NCBI GenBank assembly: GCA_004519485.1
Contig: CP038110.1
Span: 620,001-684,000 of the forward strand
Direction: 5' to 3'
Length of the DNA stretch: 64,000 nucleotides
Origin: Nannochloropsis oceanica
Lineage: Eukaryota; Sar; Eustigmatophyceae; Eustigmatales; Monodopsidaceae
Numbering within the stretch: position 1 is the first letter of the stretch; every line of letters begins with the position of its first letter. Position numbers and translations under genes: made by a program. The notes below the pieces were generated by a model, which saw nothing but the letters and a program-made list of their open reading frames with translations, had not been told where the DNA came from and ran no database searches. This document shows positions 11,193-21,819 of the stretch, piece by piece.

Positions 11193-12956
11193 ATGCGTTT
11201 GCTCTCCTTCCTTCTCCTGGGCCTTGTTGCCACCACCGCCCTATCCACGACGACTACGACCACCCCCAGCACCTTCGACAATGAGAATCCGTCATCCTCT
11301 CCCCTCTTCCCTCTTTTCCGGGCCTGGATGGAGCACCACAACATCAGCATTCCCAAGGCCCATTTTGCTCATCGTCTGAGCGTCTTTGCCGCCAACCACG
11401 CCTTCATTCTCGCGCACAACGCTCAGCTGCATCCCCGGCCTTCGTACACCTTGGGACACAACCGCTTTTCTCACTTGACCTTTGAAGAGTTCCGCGCCAT
11501 GCATTTGGGTTGGACGCGTCCCACAGAGGCAGTCCCTCCCTCCTTCCAGCCCGCCTTCAACGACGATATGATCACCACCACCACCTCCACCGCCTCCCGA
11601 GCCCTTCGTGGCAGCATTGATCTTGCCAATGACACCAAGAACGAGGATACAAACAGTGTGGTGGGCCAGCATTTCCCCTCCTACATCTTCCCCTTGCCCC
11701 CGTGGATTCCCCACCCCGACCCTTCCGCTCCCACCGACGACCCCCCCCCCCCTTCCTCCCTTCCCGCCTCCGTCGACTGGGTATCCAAAGGGGCGGTGAC
11801 CCCAGTGAAAGACCAAGGGTCCTGCGGCTCCTGCTACTCGTTTTCTGCCGTAGGAGCGGTGGAAGGGGCCTACTTCCTCACCAATGGTGAATTGCTTGAA
11901 TTAAGTATGCAAGAAATCGTGGATTGTGATGATTTGGACGGAGGGTGCCAAGGTGGGGAGATGCAGCAAACTTTCAAATGGATTAATGGCAACGGTGGGC
12001 TGTGCCTCCTCTCTGACTATCCCTACGTCAGTGGTACGACTGCGGAGGAGCAGAAGGTGTGCTCGACGTGCCCAGTAGTCCCAGGCACGGCCCCCGAGAG
12101 CTGGACGACCGTCAGGCGGAACTCCATGGAGGGTTTGAAGGAGGCCGTGGCGGGAGGGCCTGTCTCGGTTGCAGTGGGTGCGTCACGAGCGTGGATGTTT
12201 TACGAGAGTGGGGTGTTTGACGGGGCGTGCGAGGGGGAGTTGAACCATGGCGTGTTGTGCGTGGGATACGGAGGGGAGGAAGCAGGGGAGTACTGGAAGG
12301 TGAAGAACAGCTGGGGCACGGGTTGGGGGATGGACGGCTATATCCTCTTGAAGCGTGACGATGGGGATAAGGAGGCCGCGTGTGGAATTCTGCAGGATGC
12401 GTCTTTTCCCATTTTGCCGCAGCCCTCCGCCTCTTCCTCCATCTCGTCTTTATCTGCGTTGCCGGCGGCGGTGGCGACCCTGGTCGAGGAAAAGGCTGAC
12501 AATAGCAGCAAGGAATGGACAGCTTTTACCTCTCCAACCCAAGTGCAAGGCTCGGCCACCGCCCGCGACTGCGGGGGTGGCACTGCTGTCTTCACTTCCA
12601 TCAACATCATCCCTTCCTCAATTGAAAAAAACCAACTCGTCACGGTCCTCGCCGAAGGCGTCCTTACGAAGCCCACCCTGAGCGGGAGCTACTATCTCTC
12701 CGTCATTTATGAAGGGGCGCAGCTCTATGCTCATTCGGGGAGTGCGTGTGGTAATGAAACGGTCTCCCTGCCGTTGAATGCAGGGATTGTTCACGTCTTT
12801 GGTTTTGCCTGTCCAGTTAATCCGGGCCCGGTGGAATATGGCTTAGATGTCACCTTGCCTTCCATTGCTCCCTTTGGAGGGTACCTGATCTCAATCAAGG
12901 GAAAGGATCAGGATGGCGCCGATTTGGTTTGCATTGAGGCGGAGCTACAGTTGTGA
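11193..12956 (+). CDS. Papain-family cysteine protease with C-terminal ML domain
   Basis: Single open frame, 587 aa. A signal peptide (MRLLSFLLLGLVATTALS) is followed by an I29 propeptide inhibitor (about 35-110; FAANHAFILAHNAQ, NRFSHLTFEEFRAMHLG) and the C1A peptidase domain starting PASVDWVSKGAVTPVKDQGSCGSCYSFS. Catalytic Cys214, His352 (LNHGVLCVGYG) and Asn372 (VKNSWGTGWG) are all present, as are the oxyanion Gln and GGCQGG. The residue after the catalytic Cys is Tyr rather than the usual Trp. From about residue 450 a second module with spaced cysteines (ARDCGGG, GSACGNETV, FACPVNPGP, LVCIEAELQL) fits the ML (MD-2/NPC2-like lipid-binding) fold. The enzyme probably acts in the secretory or vacuolar lumen, with the ML part binding lipid. 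Papain-ML fusions are known in oomycetes, which supports a stramenopile origin. Confidence 0.93.
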   Translation: MRLLSFLLLGLVATTALSTTTTTTPSTFDNENPSSSPLFPLFRAWMEHHNISIPKAHFAHRLSVFAANHAFILAHNAQLHPRPSYTLGHNRFSHLTFEEFRAMHLGWTRPTEAVPPSFQPAFNDDMITTTTSTASRALRGSIDLANDTKNEDTNSVVGQHFPSYIFPLPPWIPHPDPSAPTDDPPPPSSLPASVDWVSKGAVTPVKDQGSCGSCYSFSAVGAVEGAYFLTNGELLELSMQEIVDCDDLDGGCQGGEMQQTFKWINGNGGLCLLSDYPYVSGTTAEEQKVCSTCPVVPGTAPESWTTVRRNSMEGLKEAVAGGPVSVAVGASRAWMFYESGVFDGACEGELNHGVLCVGYGGEEAGEYWKVKNSWGTGWGMDGYILLKRDDGDKEAACGILQDASFPILPQPSASSSISSLSALPAAVATLVEEKADNSSKEWTAFTSPTQVQGSATARDCGGGTAVFTSINIIPSSIEKNQLVTVLAEGVLTKPTLSGSYYLSVIYEGAQLYAHSGSACGNETVSLPLNAGIVHVFGFACPVNPGPVEYGLDVTLPSIAPFGGYLISIKGKDQDGADLVCIEAELQL

Positions 12957-13794
12957 GGAGGAGGGAGGGAGATAGAAAGGGAGAGATGAGAGCGTTTGTG
13001 ACCCACGATGGACTTGCGTATGTGCGCTTTGTCTCCCGATGCATTCTCAGTGAATATTTTAAACAGTATTTTACGTCATTATTCGAAAAGATCATACAAA
13101 GGGTGGAGTGCAGGAGATTTTGGGGGGGAAGGAGGGAGAGAGGAAACGGGGGGTTGTACAGGGGTTGGAGCGCTTGTCCTCAAAAACATTAAAATATTAA
13201 GGCACGAAAAAGTACGAAAGGCTATGGGAAATGAACAGATTGACAGAGAGAAGGAGAGCGAAAAAAGAGAGAGTAAAGACACCTACAAAATACTGATGGA
13301 TGTACAGGTGAGGAAAGGGAAGAAAGGAGGCTGGGTTTGGGGGAGGTATGAATATGAGCCATAATTACCCAACATACCTACGACCACTAGAAGAGGAATT
13401 GGATGTCGCATAAGTAGGCGGCCTACCACTTTATTTCTTGGGCCAAAAGAAAGAAGAAAAAAATAGTCCATTAGACCGTCCTGTGGTAGCAATGGGCCGA
13501 ACCCTGGACATTTGGTCCCTAAGAACCACAAATCCTTCGTCGACTTGATATTGCTCACGGTGGTGCAACAAGATGGAGTACAGGGCCTCAAAGTTAGCCG
13601 CACGCGACTGCTTCTAAACTCGTAGTTTAATTTGCAGGCACATGTGGACAAGAAAGCAAATAAAGAAAAGAAAGGCGCGAGGAACCGTTTGTTTGTGGCT
13701 GTGGGCCAAGGGGCAAGCCCTTCCTCTCCTCTGTTTGCGAATTACGATCAAGCCATGCGCTCTCATATCAGCACGCTGACACACTGCTTTTACA
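12957..13794. other. Intergenic
   Basis: About 840 bases between two plus-strand genes. A purine-rich stretch covers 12957-13360. A minus-strand open frame at 13283-13651 shows no domain or codon pattern that I trust. Presumably a 3' UTR plus the obg promoter. Confidence 0.5.
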
Positions 13795-16700
13795 ATGCAT
13801 AAAGCAGGGACCATGGTGCCGCCGCCATCACCCGTGGCCGCCGGCCCTACAACAAGAAGAAGAAGGCATTCTGCGTCAACTTCAAAGACCTTCCACTTAC
13901 TCCTACTCCTGGCGGCAGCTAGCTATGCCCGTACCACCACTGGTTTCCTTCAGGTACCCACGCCTTCTAAGGAACTAAGTATAGTACGGCCTGGTGTTGG
14001 CATAAGGACAGTGCTTCCACAGACCAGGTACGTGAGAATTGGGTGAAAAAGGGAAGTACGACCGCAATATCTGCTGCTCCGCTGCACGTCATGTTAAGGG
14101 TTGTGCACAGAGAGAGACATACAGCTGGTGTTGCGCATCATTTCCACTGCTTCCAGTTTTGGAATGTATTATTTGACCTGTCTGTAGCGCTACTGTGCTT
14201 GCTGGATACGTATATATCAACCCTTAGACCAAATTCAACCTTGCCCATATCTCATTCCCCTCCTCCTTCCCTCCCGTCACCTCTCCATCAAAATATAGCC
14301 TCCTCATCCTCCATGCCGGCAAACGCGGCGGCGGCGGAGGAAAATACAATAGTCAGAAGAAGAAGCAAGTTCAACAAAACCCCAAAGGGCTGGGCCGCAT
14401 CGAGCCCCCTGCCACCTCTGCTCCTCCTCCCCCTTCCTCCCCTGACCCCCGCGGGATGCTCTGGGAGGGCGAGGATGAGGACGAGGACGAGGACGGAGAG
14501 GAGGAAGATTCGGAAGTATTGGAATTTCAGGGGTTGATGGACCGAGGGGCTTTTCAGTTATTGGATGAAAATGACGTGGAAATTGATGAGAAGTATGACA
14601 TGTTCGACAAGGAGGACGAGGAAGAGAGGGAGGACGAGTTGGAGGAGGAAGAGGAGGAGGAAGGGGGGGATGGAAGGCCGAAGAACGACCCAGAGTGGCA
14701 GTTTTTTGATACGGCCAAGGTGTACGTTAAAGGAGGCGACGGGGGGGATGGATGTGTGGCGTTCCGACGCGAGAAGTTCGTTGACATGGGAGGGCCGAAT
14801 GGAGGGAGCGGGGGAGCAGGAGGGAGTGTGTTTTTTCGATGCGACGAGGGATTAAACACACTGGCAGGGCTTAGATCCAAAGTGCATTGGAAGGCGCTGG
14901 GGGGAGGGCGGGGGCAGGGGAAGAGTCGGACGGGACCGTCGGCACAGGATGTGATAGTGGATGTGCCGCCGGGGACGATTGTGAGGACGTTGGACGGAAC
15001 GTTAGCTGGGCAGTTGATCGAGCACAACCAGAGGGTGTTGGTAGCGAGGGGCGGGAGGGGGGGGAGGGGAAATGAGCAGTTTAAGAGCGAGAGGAACAAT
15101 GCGCCCAAGCTGATGGAGAAAGGGGAGCCCGGGGCCGAACGGTGGCTGCAGGTGGAGTTGAAGCTGGTGAGGGACAGAGGGAGGGAGGGAGGGAGGGAGG
15201 GAGGCAAGAAAGGAAGGTAGGGCGCTCGGACGGGTATTTCGATATAATCACTTGAAATAAAGTTGCCCACCCCCGTTCCTCCCTCGCTGGATGGCGGACA
15301 AAAGAGCTGTTTGGCGTGCGGCCACGAAGAACCCCCGCTCTCCAATGACATATCTCAGGCTGTCCCTCCCTCCCTCCCTCCCTCCCCCCCTCCCTCCCTC
15401 CTGTTCCATCAGGTGGCGGACGTGGGTTTTGTGGGGGTCCCTAATGCGGGGAAGAGCACCCTCCTGGCGGCTGTGAGTAACGCCAGGCCCAAGATCGCGG
15501 ATTATCCATTTACCACCATCGTGCCCAATCTGGGAGTGTGGGACGCGTCGGAGACGGTGAAAGGTGAGGGAGGAAGGGAGGGAGGGAGGGAGGGAGGGAG
15601 GGACGAAGAGGCGTTGCTCTCTTGAGCTACCATAGCCCTATTTTTGCCCAACTCTCCAAACTGATAAACACCTCTCGCTCATTTCTTCCTCCCCCCCTCC
15701 CTCCCTCCCTTCCTCCCTCCCTGCCACACTAACTTCCCTTCCGTCTTGTTTCATTTTCGCAGGGGAGTGGGTTGAGAAGGGTATGGTCCTCGCGGACATT
15801 CCCGGGCTTCTAGAAGGAGCACATCAAGGCATCGGACTCGGCTTGGCCTTCCTGCGGTAGGTGAAGGGGCTGCGAGAGGGAGGGGAGGGAGGGAGGGTAG
15901 GGAGGGAGGGGATAGGTAGATCCAGACTTGACGAGTCAGGTGTCTGTCCCCATCTCTCTCCTCCTCCCTCCCTCCTCCTCATCATTTGCATTTCATTCTT
16001 CCCCTACCTACCTCCCTCCCTCCTCACATGCGTTTTGATCCTTTCAGCTACCTCTACCACACGCATGTGTGTCTTGTGTCCCTCTCTTTCTTCCTCCCTC
16101 CTTCTCTCCTCCTCATTTCTTACACCTCGATTTTTTTTCCACTAACACCTTACAGACATGTGCAGCGATGCCGTGTGTTGGTGCATGTCGTCAACGGAGA
16201 CAGTCCTGATCCTGTGGGGGATTTCGTGGCCATCAATCAGGTGCACCTCCTTCCCTCCCTCCCCCCCTCCCTGCCCCCCTCCCTCCCTCCATCCCTCCCT
16301 CCCTTTCTCCCTCCCATCCCCTTCCCTATGCCTTTGGTGATGTAAGCTGCGCAGGCCAAGGTTTCTTTTCGTTGTCGCCTAACGCTCTGCTTACACCGAC
16401 TCTCCCTCCTTCCCTCCCTCCTTCCCTCCCTCCTTCCCTCCCTCCTTCAGGAGCTCGCCCTCTTCAATCCGAAGCTAGCGGAGAAACCTCAGGTGGTAGT
16501 TCTTAATAAGATTGACCTAATAGAGCCTGAGAGACAAGCACACCTGGAGAAGCTTCTCAAGGAGGTACAAAGCAAGGGAGGCAGGGAGGGAGGGAGGGAG
16601 GGGGGGAGGAAGGGAGTGTGTGTGGGGGGAAAGATTTCCTCGCTGTGCATAGGCGTGCATCTCACCATCACGTCTTTATCTCTCCTCCCTCCCGCCCTCC

Positions 16701-17941
16701 TGCCCTCCCTTCTTCCCTCCTTTCCTCCTTCCCTTCCTCCCTCCCTCCTTCCCCCCCTCCATTCAGGCGATCCCCCACACTCGCTTCATGTCCATCTCCG
16801 CCATCAAGAAAACCAACACCGCCGAGCTCATGCACCGGGTAGGAAGGAGGGAGGGAGGGAGGGAGGGAAGGAGGGAGGGAGGGAGAGGAGTGAGGGCCCG
16901 TTAGAGTGAAATCTTAAGTGCTCAAAGGCTTTCCATCCCTCCCTCCCTCCCTCCCTCTCTCCTCTAATTCCAGGTGTGGAAGATGCTCAAGGTGATCAAG
17001 GACGAGGAAGAGGATTTGCTTAATGGAGAGGTCCCGATTCAATTAGACGAGCAGAGCTTTCGGATGTCCTACCAGATCATCACTGATCCCAAATACCCCG
17101 GGCAGTTCCGCGTGGTAGGGAGGGAGGAAGGGAGGGAGGGAGATGCTTAGTTCACTGTGTCCTTACTCTCATGTATCGGCCTCTTTCTCATCCTTTCTCC
17201 GTCCCTTCCTCCTTCCCTACATCGTTTTATGCTGTGATTATAGCAAGGGAAGCAGATCGAGAAGATTTGCGCCATGACCAATTGGGACTATTATGAGGCT
17301 GTGGAGCGGTGGGTGATGAGGGGGGAGGGAGGGAGGGAGGGAAGGAGGGAAAATGGGCTTGGAAAAGCACAGGCTGTCACGCTATTCGTTTGTTGTCTTC
17401 CTTATTGTTTTCCTCGCCTCGATTGTCTATGAATGGTTTCACTCATCTTGATTATCTTCTCACGCTTTCTCTCACCCTGACTGTCTCTCTTTACGTTTCG
17501 CCCCGACCTCCTCATTGCAGGTTTCAACGGATTCTGGAGGCAACGGGCATTGCCAAGACACTCAAGAAGAGGGGGGCGAAAGAAGGTGAGTCCCGTCTGT
17601 CCATCTGTCAGTGGGAGTGTGATGAGCAGGGATGGAATCAACATCGGAGGGAACAGGGAAGGGGGGTGGGAAGGTGGGGGGCATAGCAAAGACATTCTAT
17701 GAAGAAGGTGAGTCCCCTCTGACTGTCGGTCAGTGCCGAATGAGTGGGAGTGTGATGAGATGGGGTGGGATCGTTTCAATGTTCCCAGTGCTAATCCCCC
17801 TCCCTCCCTCCCTCCTCAGGCGACCTGATCATGATCGGCGATCGTGACTTTGACTATTCCCGAGAGACCAACGCATTCGCCGCTGCCGCCAACGACATAC
17901 GCACGTGGGACTCGGAGCAGCGGTATGATGAGGTGGACTAA
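13795..17941 (+). CDS. obg: Obg/CgtA-family GTPase, organelle-targeted, 11 coding segments
   Basis: Segments 13795-14027, 14299-15166, 15413-15563, 15763-15856, 16156-16240, 16451-16564, 16767-16838, 16974-17114, 17244-17308, 17521-17585 and 17820-17941 join with consistent phases into 669 aa. The N-terminus has a hydrophobic segment followed by ARTTTGFLQ, a plastid-type bipartite presequence. An acidic stretch precedes the Gly-rich Obg fold ([18 protein letters not shown]...GGPNGGSGG...[10 protein letters not shown]). The G domain has G1 GVPNAGKST, switch [11 protein letters not shown]3 DIPG, G4 NKID and G5 SAIKK. A C-terminal OCT-like domain follows ([35 protein letters not shown]) and ends [13 protein letters not shown]. 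Obg proteins act in large ribosomal subunit assembly, here probably in the plastid. Ten introns of 129-299 nt, many with GGGA and CCCT tracts. An alternative start is ATG 13813. Confidence 0.93.
15167..17819 (+). repeat. Polarised (GGGA)n / (CCCT)n intron tracts in obg
   Basis: Introns 15167-15412, 15564-15762, 16565-16766 and 16839-16973 each begin with GT followed within about 15 nt by repeated GGGA, and end with repeated CCCT close to the AG. Introns at 15857, 17115 and 17309 have the G tract with a weaker or no C tract. Intron 16241-16450 is C-rich at both ends. The first intron (14028-14298) has neither. Confidence 0.9.
17681..17761 (+). repeat. Relic duplication of obg exon 10 end plus donor
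   Basis: Inside the last obg intron, AGCAAAGACATTC...GAAGAAGGTGAGTCCC and the following GTCAGTG...GTGGGAGTGTGATGAG resemble the end of exon 10 and its donor region (about 17559-17635), offset by 122 bases. This gives a second GTGAGTCCC donor-like site at 17708. It looks like a decayed tandem duplication and is not needed for the protein. Confidence 0.65.
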
Positions 17942-18480
17942 ACAAAGGGGGAGGGAGGGAGGGAGGGAGGGAGGGAGGGAGGGAGGGAAGGACAAAGGCG
18001 CTTTCTTCAAAAACAGAAAAAAAAAAAAAAAAAAAAAAAAAAGAATAAACGACCGGCCGATATTGCGGATGGGATGAAAGCAGCGGGAGGATGATGGAAA
18101 GTAGCAGAGGAGGAGGGAGAGGACGAGGAGGGAAGTGCCTTTCCCTTCTCCTAATTTAATTTTAATTTTTAATTTTTTGTAATTTTTTAAATTTAGTTGT
18201 AATCTTGTCTTGTTTTTCTTTCTTTCTTTTTTGGAATCTCTTTTGTCCTGGGAAAGAGATATTGGTGCTCTCTTCCCCCATTTCCTCTTCCCGTGCTTCC
18301 TCTCTCTACACCTTATTACAGCTGCACCAAGGTCACCCCTCCCTCCCTCCCTCCCTCCCTCCTCCCTCCCTCCCTCCCCTATTCCGTCACGCCCTCTCGT
18401 CATTCGCCTGATAATTTTATATACACAACATACAGTAAAAACACCTTCCTCCCTCCCCCCTCCCTCCCTTCCCCCGGCTG
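17942..18480. other. Convergent intergenic region
   Basis: Lies between the 3' ends of obg (+) and the E1 beta gene (-). It contains a (GGGA)n run just after the obg stop, a 26-base A run at 18017-18042 followed by AATAAA, an AT-rich TTTAATTTTTAATTTTTTGTAATTTTTT stretch near 18155, and (CCCT)n runs at 18340-18380. No gene seen. Confidence 0.6.
18017..18042 (+). repeat. 26-base poly(A) run
   Basis: Homopolymer about 75 bases after the obg stop codon, followed immediately by GAATAAACG, which contains AATAAA. It may be a plain A-tract in the 3' flank. No target-site duplication or retroelement body accompanies it. Confidence 0.8.
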
Positions 18481-21108
18481 TCAGAAGTGAACTGCCTTCT
18501 TGATCGCCTCCAGGTTTTTGTAAGCGTCCGGAACGTAGTACTGAGGGAGGGAGGGAGGGAGGGAGGGAGGGAAGCGAAGGAAGATAGATCAGCCCACCTC
18601 AAGCTTTGAATTGAAACCCATCACTTGCTGCAGCCTCTCCTTCCCTCGCTCCCTCCCTCCCTCCCTCCCTCCCTCCCTCCCTCCCTCCCTCCCTCCCTCC
18701 CCACCTATTCGAATAGGAAAGGTGTATCGTACCCGCACACACGCCGCACCGGACCCTCCCCCCCTCCCTCCTCCCTCCCTCCCTCCCTCCCTCCCTCCCT
18801 ACCACCCTCCCTCCCTCCCCACCTTTTCGAACACCAAAGGGAAAGGCGTGTCGTACCCGCACACACGCTGCACCGGAGCCTCCAAAAAAAGAAAACATCG
18901 CTCTTGCATCTCAGCCACTACTTCAGCGGCAAAACCCCCTGTTTTCTGAGGGAGGGAGGGAGGGAGGGAGGACGAGACTGATGACCTACGTGCAGTTGTA
19001 AAAAGATGTAAGAGGGAGGGTTTATCATTCCTCAGGCTACTTCACATGAAGAGAGGGAGGGAGGGAGGCAGGGAACGTACAGGCGCCTCATGGCTAACCA
19101 CCAGCCGGCCCGTTTTGTGGACCGAGGCCATGACGGTGTCTGCGTCCCAAGGCAAGAGAGTCCGAAGATCGATGAGCTCGCAGGCTATCCCTTCATCAGC
19201 GGCCAAGTCGCAGGCCTGAGGAAGGGGAGGGGGGGAGGGAGGGAGGGCGGTGTAAACAAACCGTCAGAGTGCTGTTTGGGTCCCTCCCTCCCTCCCTCCC
19301 TCCCTCCCTCTCTCGCTCACCTTCTCCAGCACCCTCAGTTGCCCTCCCCATCCCACCACCGTGACGTCACGACCCTCCCGCAGCACGTCCGCCCGTCCGA
19401 GGGGGATGGTGTAGTCGCCTTCCGGGACCTGAGGGAGGGAGGGAGGGGGAGAAGGAGGGAGGGAGGGAGGGAGGGAGGAAGAAATGTCAACCCAAAGGTC
19501 CCACGCTACCCTCCCTTCCCTCCCCTCCTTCCCTCCCTCCCTCACCTCCTCCACCGCAGCGCGGTACAGTGCCTTTGGCTCTAGGAAAATGACGGGATCT
19601 GGCGCGCGAATAGAAGAGAGGAGGAGCCCCTTCGCCTCAGCAGGAGAACGAGGCATCACCACCTGCAGGATAAGAGGGAGGGAGGGAGGGAGGAAGGGAG
19701 GGAGGAAGGGAGGAAGGGAGGGAGGAAAAGAGGGGAAAATGAGAAGGTGAGTGAAAGAACGAAAGATTTTTCTCCACGTCTCCCTCCCTCCCTCCCTCCC
19801 TCCCTCCCTCCGTACCTTAAGGCCTGGTGTGTGGGTGAAATACGCCTCGGGCGACTGAGAGTGGTAATGCCCCCCATGACCGACGGCTCCACAGGGCGCT
19901 CGGACCGTCAGGCCCCCTGGTGAAAGGGAAGGGAGGGAGGGAGAGAGGGGAAGAAGGAGGAAGGGTGAGATGGAGGGCGGAGGAAGGGAGGAGAAAGGCA
20001 AGCTCCCCCACAGGGGGTTCGGGGCGTCAGGCCACCAATTGTAAAGGGAGGGAGGGAGGAGAAGAAGAGGGAGGGAGGGAGGGAGGGAGGTACGTACCAC
20101 AATTGAATTGATTGCCGGAGCGGTACCGAAATTTGGCGGCCTCGTTAACGAGCTGTGAATCATGGTGGAGGAAAGAATATTGAATGATAATATTTATAAG
20201 AATAATAGTAATAATAAGATATTTGAGAAGAATAAGAAGAATGAGAATAAGATGAAATAGAATAATGAGAAGAAAAAGACCAAGACAAATCTAGATGAAT
20301 TTTCACACCTGACGTGTCGTCTCCGCCCCTTCCTCCCTCCTATCCACCCATATCTTAGCTACCTGATCAAAAGCCGGGAAAATATAATCAGCAAATTGAA
20401 TCTCGGCAATTGCTGTCTTCCCCAACGAGGCATACCCGATCCCAAAGCCGGCGATCCCCTGGGAGGATGGGAGGGGGGGAGGGTGGGGGGGGGGATGGGG
20501 CTCAAGCTCCAGCTCTTGGTCAATCGCCCCCAAGAAATCCTTACTTGCTCGCACAAGGGCGTATTAAAGACCCGGCCATCTCCGAAATCTTCGCGCAAAC
20601 CCACAGTGCAACGGAATACGCCGCCAAAGGCCACGTCCTCCCCGAAAATAATCTGTGAGAGGGTGGAAGAAGGGGGGAACAAAGGGTGGATGAGAGTGGA
20701 GCCGGGATGCACAGACACATTTGAACGTAGCTCCAGTAATAAATTCAGCGAAAGTATTCTCTTCCTGTCTCTAAGCCCTCCCATTCCTTCCTCCTTTCTT
20801 GCTTCTCCTCCCCTCTCCTTGCGACATACCGCGCTCTGGTCCGTGTCCATGGCTGTGCGCAAGGCATCATTGATGGCCGTGAACAAGTTCATCCGCTTCG
20901 TCATTACACCTGCAGCCGGGGTGTAGCTGCGTGTCGTCTGCCGGTATTCGTGTTGGAGATGACAAGAATGAGGAGAAGGGAGGGGTCGAGGACATGCCCA
21001 TAAACCCCCACGTACCGTGCGGAGGCTCGAAGAAAGCAGCCGACGACGCAGGCGTCCGGGAGCCCGTGCAGTCCCTGCGACGGTAGAAAGGAACGCAATG
21101 CCTTGCAT
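18481..21108 (-). CDS. BCKDHB: Branched-chain 2-oxoacid dehydrogenase E1 beta subunit, 11 coding segments
   Basis: Segments 21108-21016, 20937-20830, 20652-20545, 20458-20363, 20152-20098, 19916-19816, 19662-19546, 19428-19321, 19215-19081, 18945-18823 and 18540-18481 join in phase into 367 aa, close to the family's usual length. An Arg/Ser-rich mitochondrial presequence comes first. Signature blocks follow: [110 protein letters not shown] and [14 protein letters not shown]. Together with E1 alpha, not in this window, it forms the thiamine-diphosphate-dependent decarboxylase of valine, leucine and isoleucine breakdown in the mitochondrial matrix. Pyruvate dehydrogenase E1 beta was considered, but the [23 protein letters not shown] block is the branched-chain type. 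Introns are 78-282 nt; several carry the GGGA/CCCT tracts. Confidence 0.95.
18541..19815 (-). repeat. Polarised (GGGA)n / (CCCT)n intron tracts in the E1 beta gene
   Basis: Read on the minus strand, introns 19663-19815, 19429-19545, 19216-19320 and 18541-18822 each start with GT followed by GGGA repeats and end with CCCT repeats before AG. Introns 19917-20097 and 18946-19080 have CCCT repeats at both ends. The introns nearest the start (20459-21015) have at most weak tracts. Confidence 0.9.
18705..18766 (-). repeat. Decayed duplicate of the 10th E1 beta exon end
   Basis: Within the last intron, a second copy of the exon end encoding [16 protein letters not shown] is followed by TAG and then the same GTGGGGAGGGAGGG donor context as the functional copy (18823-18880). 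It has lost residues in the FPLV stretch and carries an in-frame stop at its last codon. Use of this copy would truncate the C-terminus, so it looks like a pseudoexon. Confidence 0.8.
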
Positions 21109-21819
21109 AGTGCATGCACGAGCGTGGATGTAGTTCTGGATCTCGTCCACGGTGTTCCGGCAGAGGGTTTTTGTGAGACGCCTGCTTGCGTTGATGTGCT
21201 TTGTGCGACCTTCTGCTGCACTGCCCAATTTTTGCCGCTGTCGGCCTGTGGTTGGGTTTAAAAGCGCAGATAGAATGCCCGTGCATAGATTTTAGGGTGT
21301 AGGGAGATTATGTTAGGACGCTGTTGAACATAAATGTGCGTGTATTTGGCCCTGGTCCCAGCAAAGAGGCGCAGAATAGGCGGGGTTGTTGACACAGTGA
21401 CGTCGGTTATCAGACGACCTCCCCATTCCCCCCTTCACAACACCCCTTACAAAGCTACGAGTCCCTACGCTGGACCATCACTACCACCAGTGACACCAAA
21501 GCGAGAAGAGAGTTGGCACTGTCACTCTTATTGACAGCCTCCAGCCCCTCGGACTCGGATCGCTTTGCGCGTATGGACCGCCCGTAAATGTTTTAGCCTC
21601 CCCCCTCCCCAACTTGACGTCTCCTCCCTCCCCCTGTGCCATCTTGCAGGGTCACTCAAGCATCACCGGGGAAATGGAGTGAGATGAGAATTAAAATGCA
21701 AACCAAGACCTCTTCATGCCGCGCCGAGCAATTACACTTGCCAAAGACACACCTTATTCACTCGTCCTCTCCTCTCCCCTCCCACATCCCGCACATTCAT
21801 CGTCACCGCAGGCGGGTGA
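21109..21819. other. Divergent intergenic region
   Basis: Separates the starts of the E1 beta gene (-) and the 2H phosphoesterase gene (+), so it should contain both promoters. The minus-strand frame of E1 beta stays open to 21228, giving an alternative upstream start, but the presequence fits the 21108 Met better. Confidence 0.5.

Noticed and set aside
17953-17990. (GGGA)n / (CCCT)n arrays as telomere-like repeats or CRISPR arrays
   Set aside because: The unit is a 4-base microsatellite without spacers, occurs at many separate sites mostly inside introns, and does not match telomeric TTAGGG-type repeats.
18017-18042. Poly(A) run as the tail of a retroelement
   Set aside because: No element body, reverse transcriptase or target-site duplication is visible; it lies just after a gene and before an AATAAA.
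18310-18950. Proteins rich in SLPPSLPP or REGGREGG
   Set aside because: These are translations of CCCT or GGGA repeats in introns and spacers, in whatever frame happens to lack a stop; they have no conserved part.
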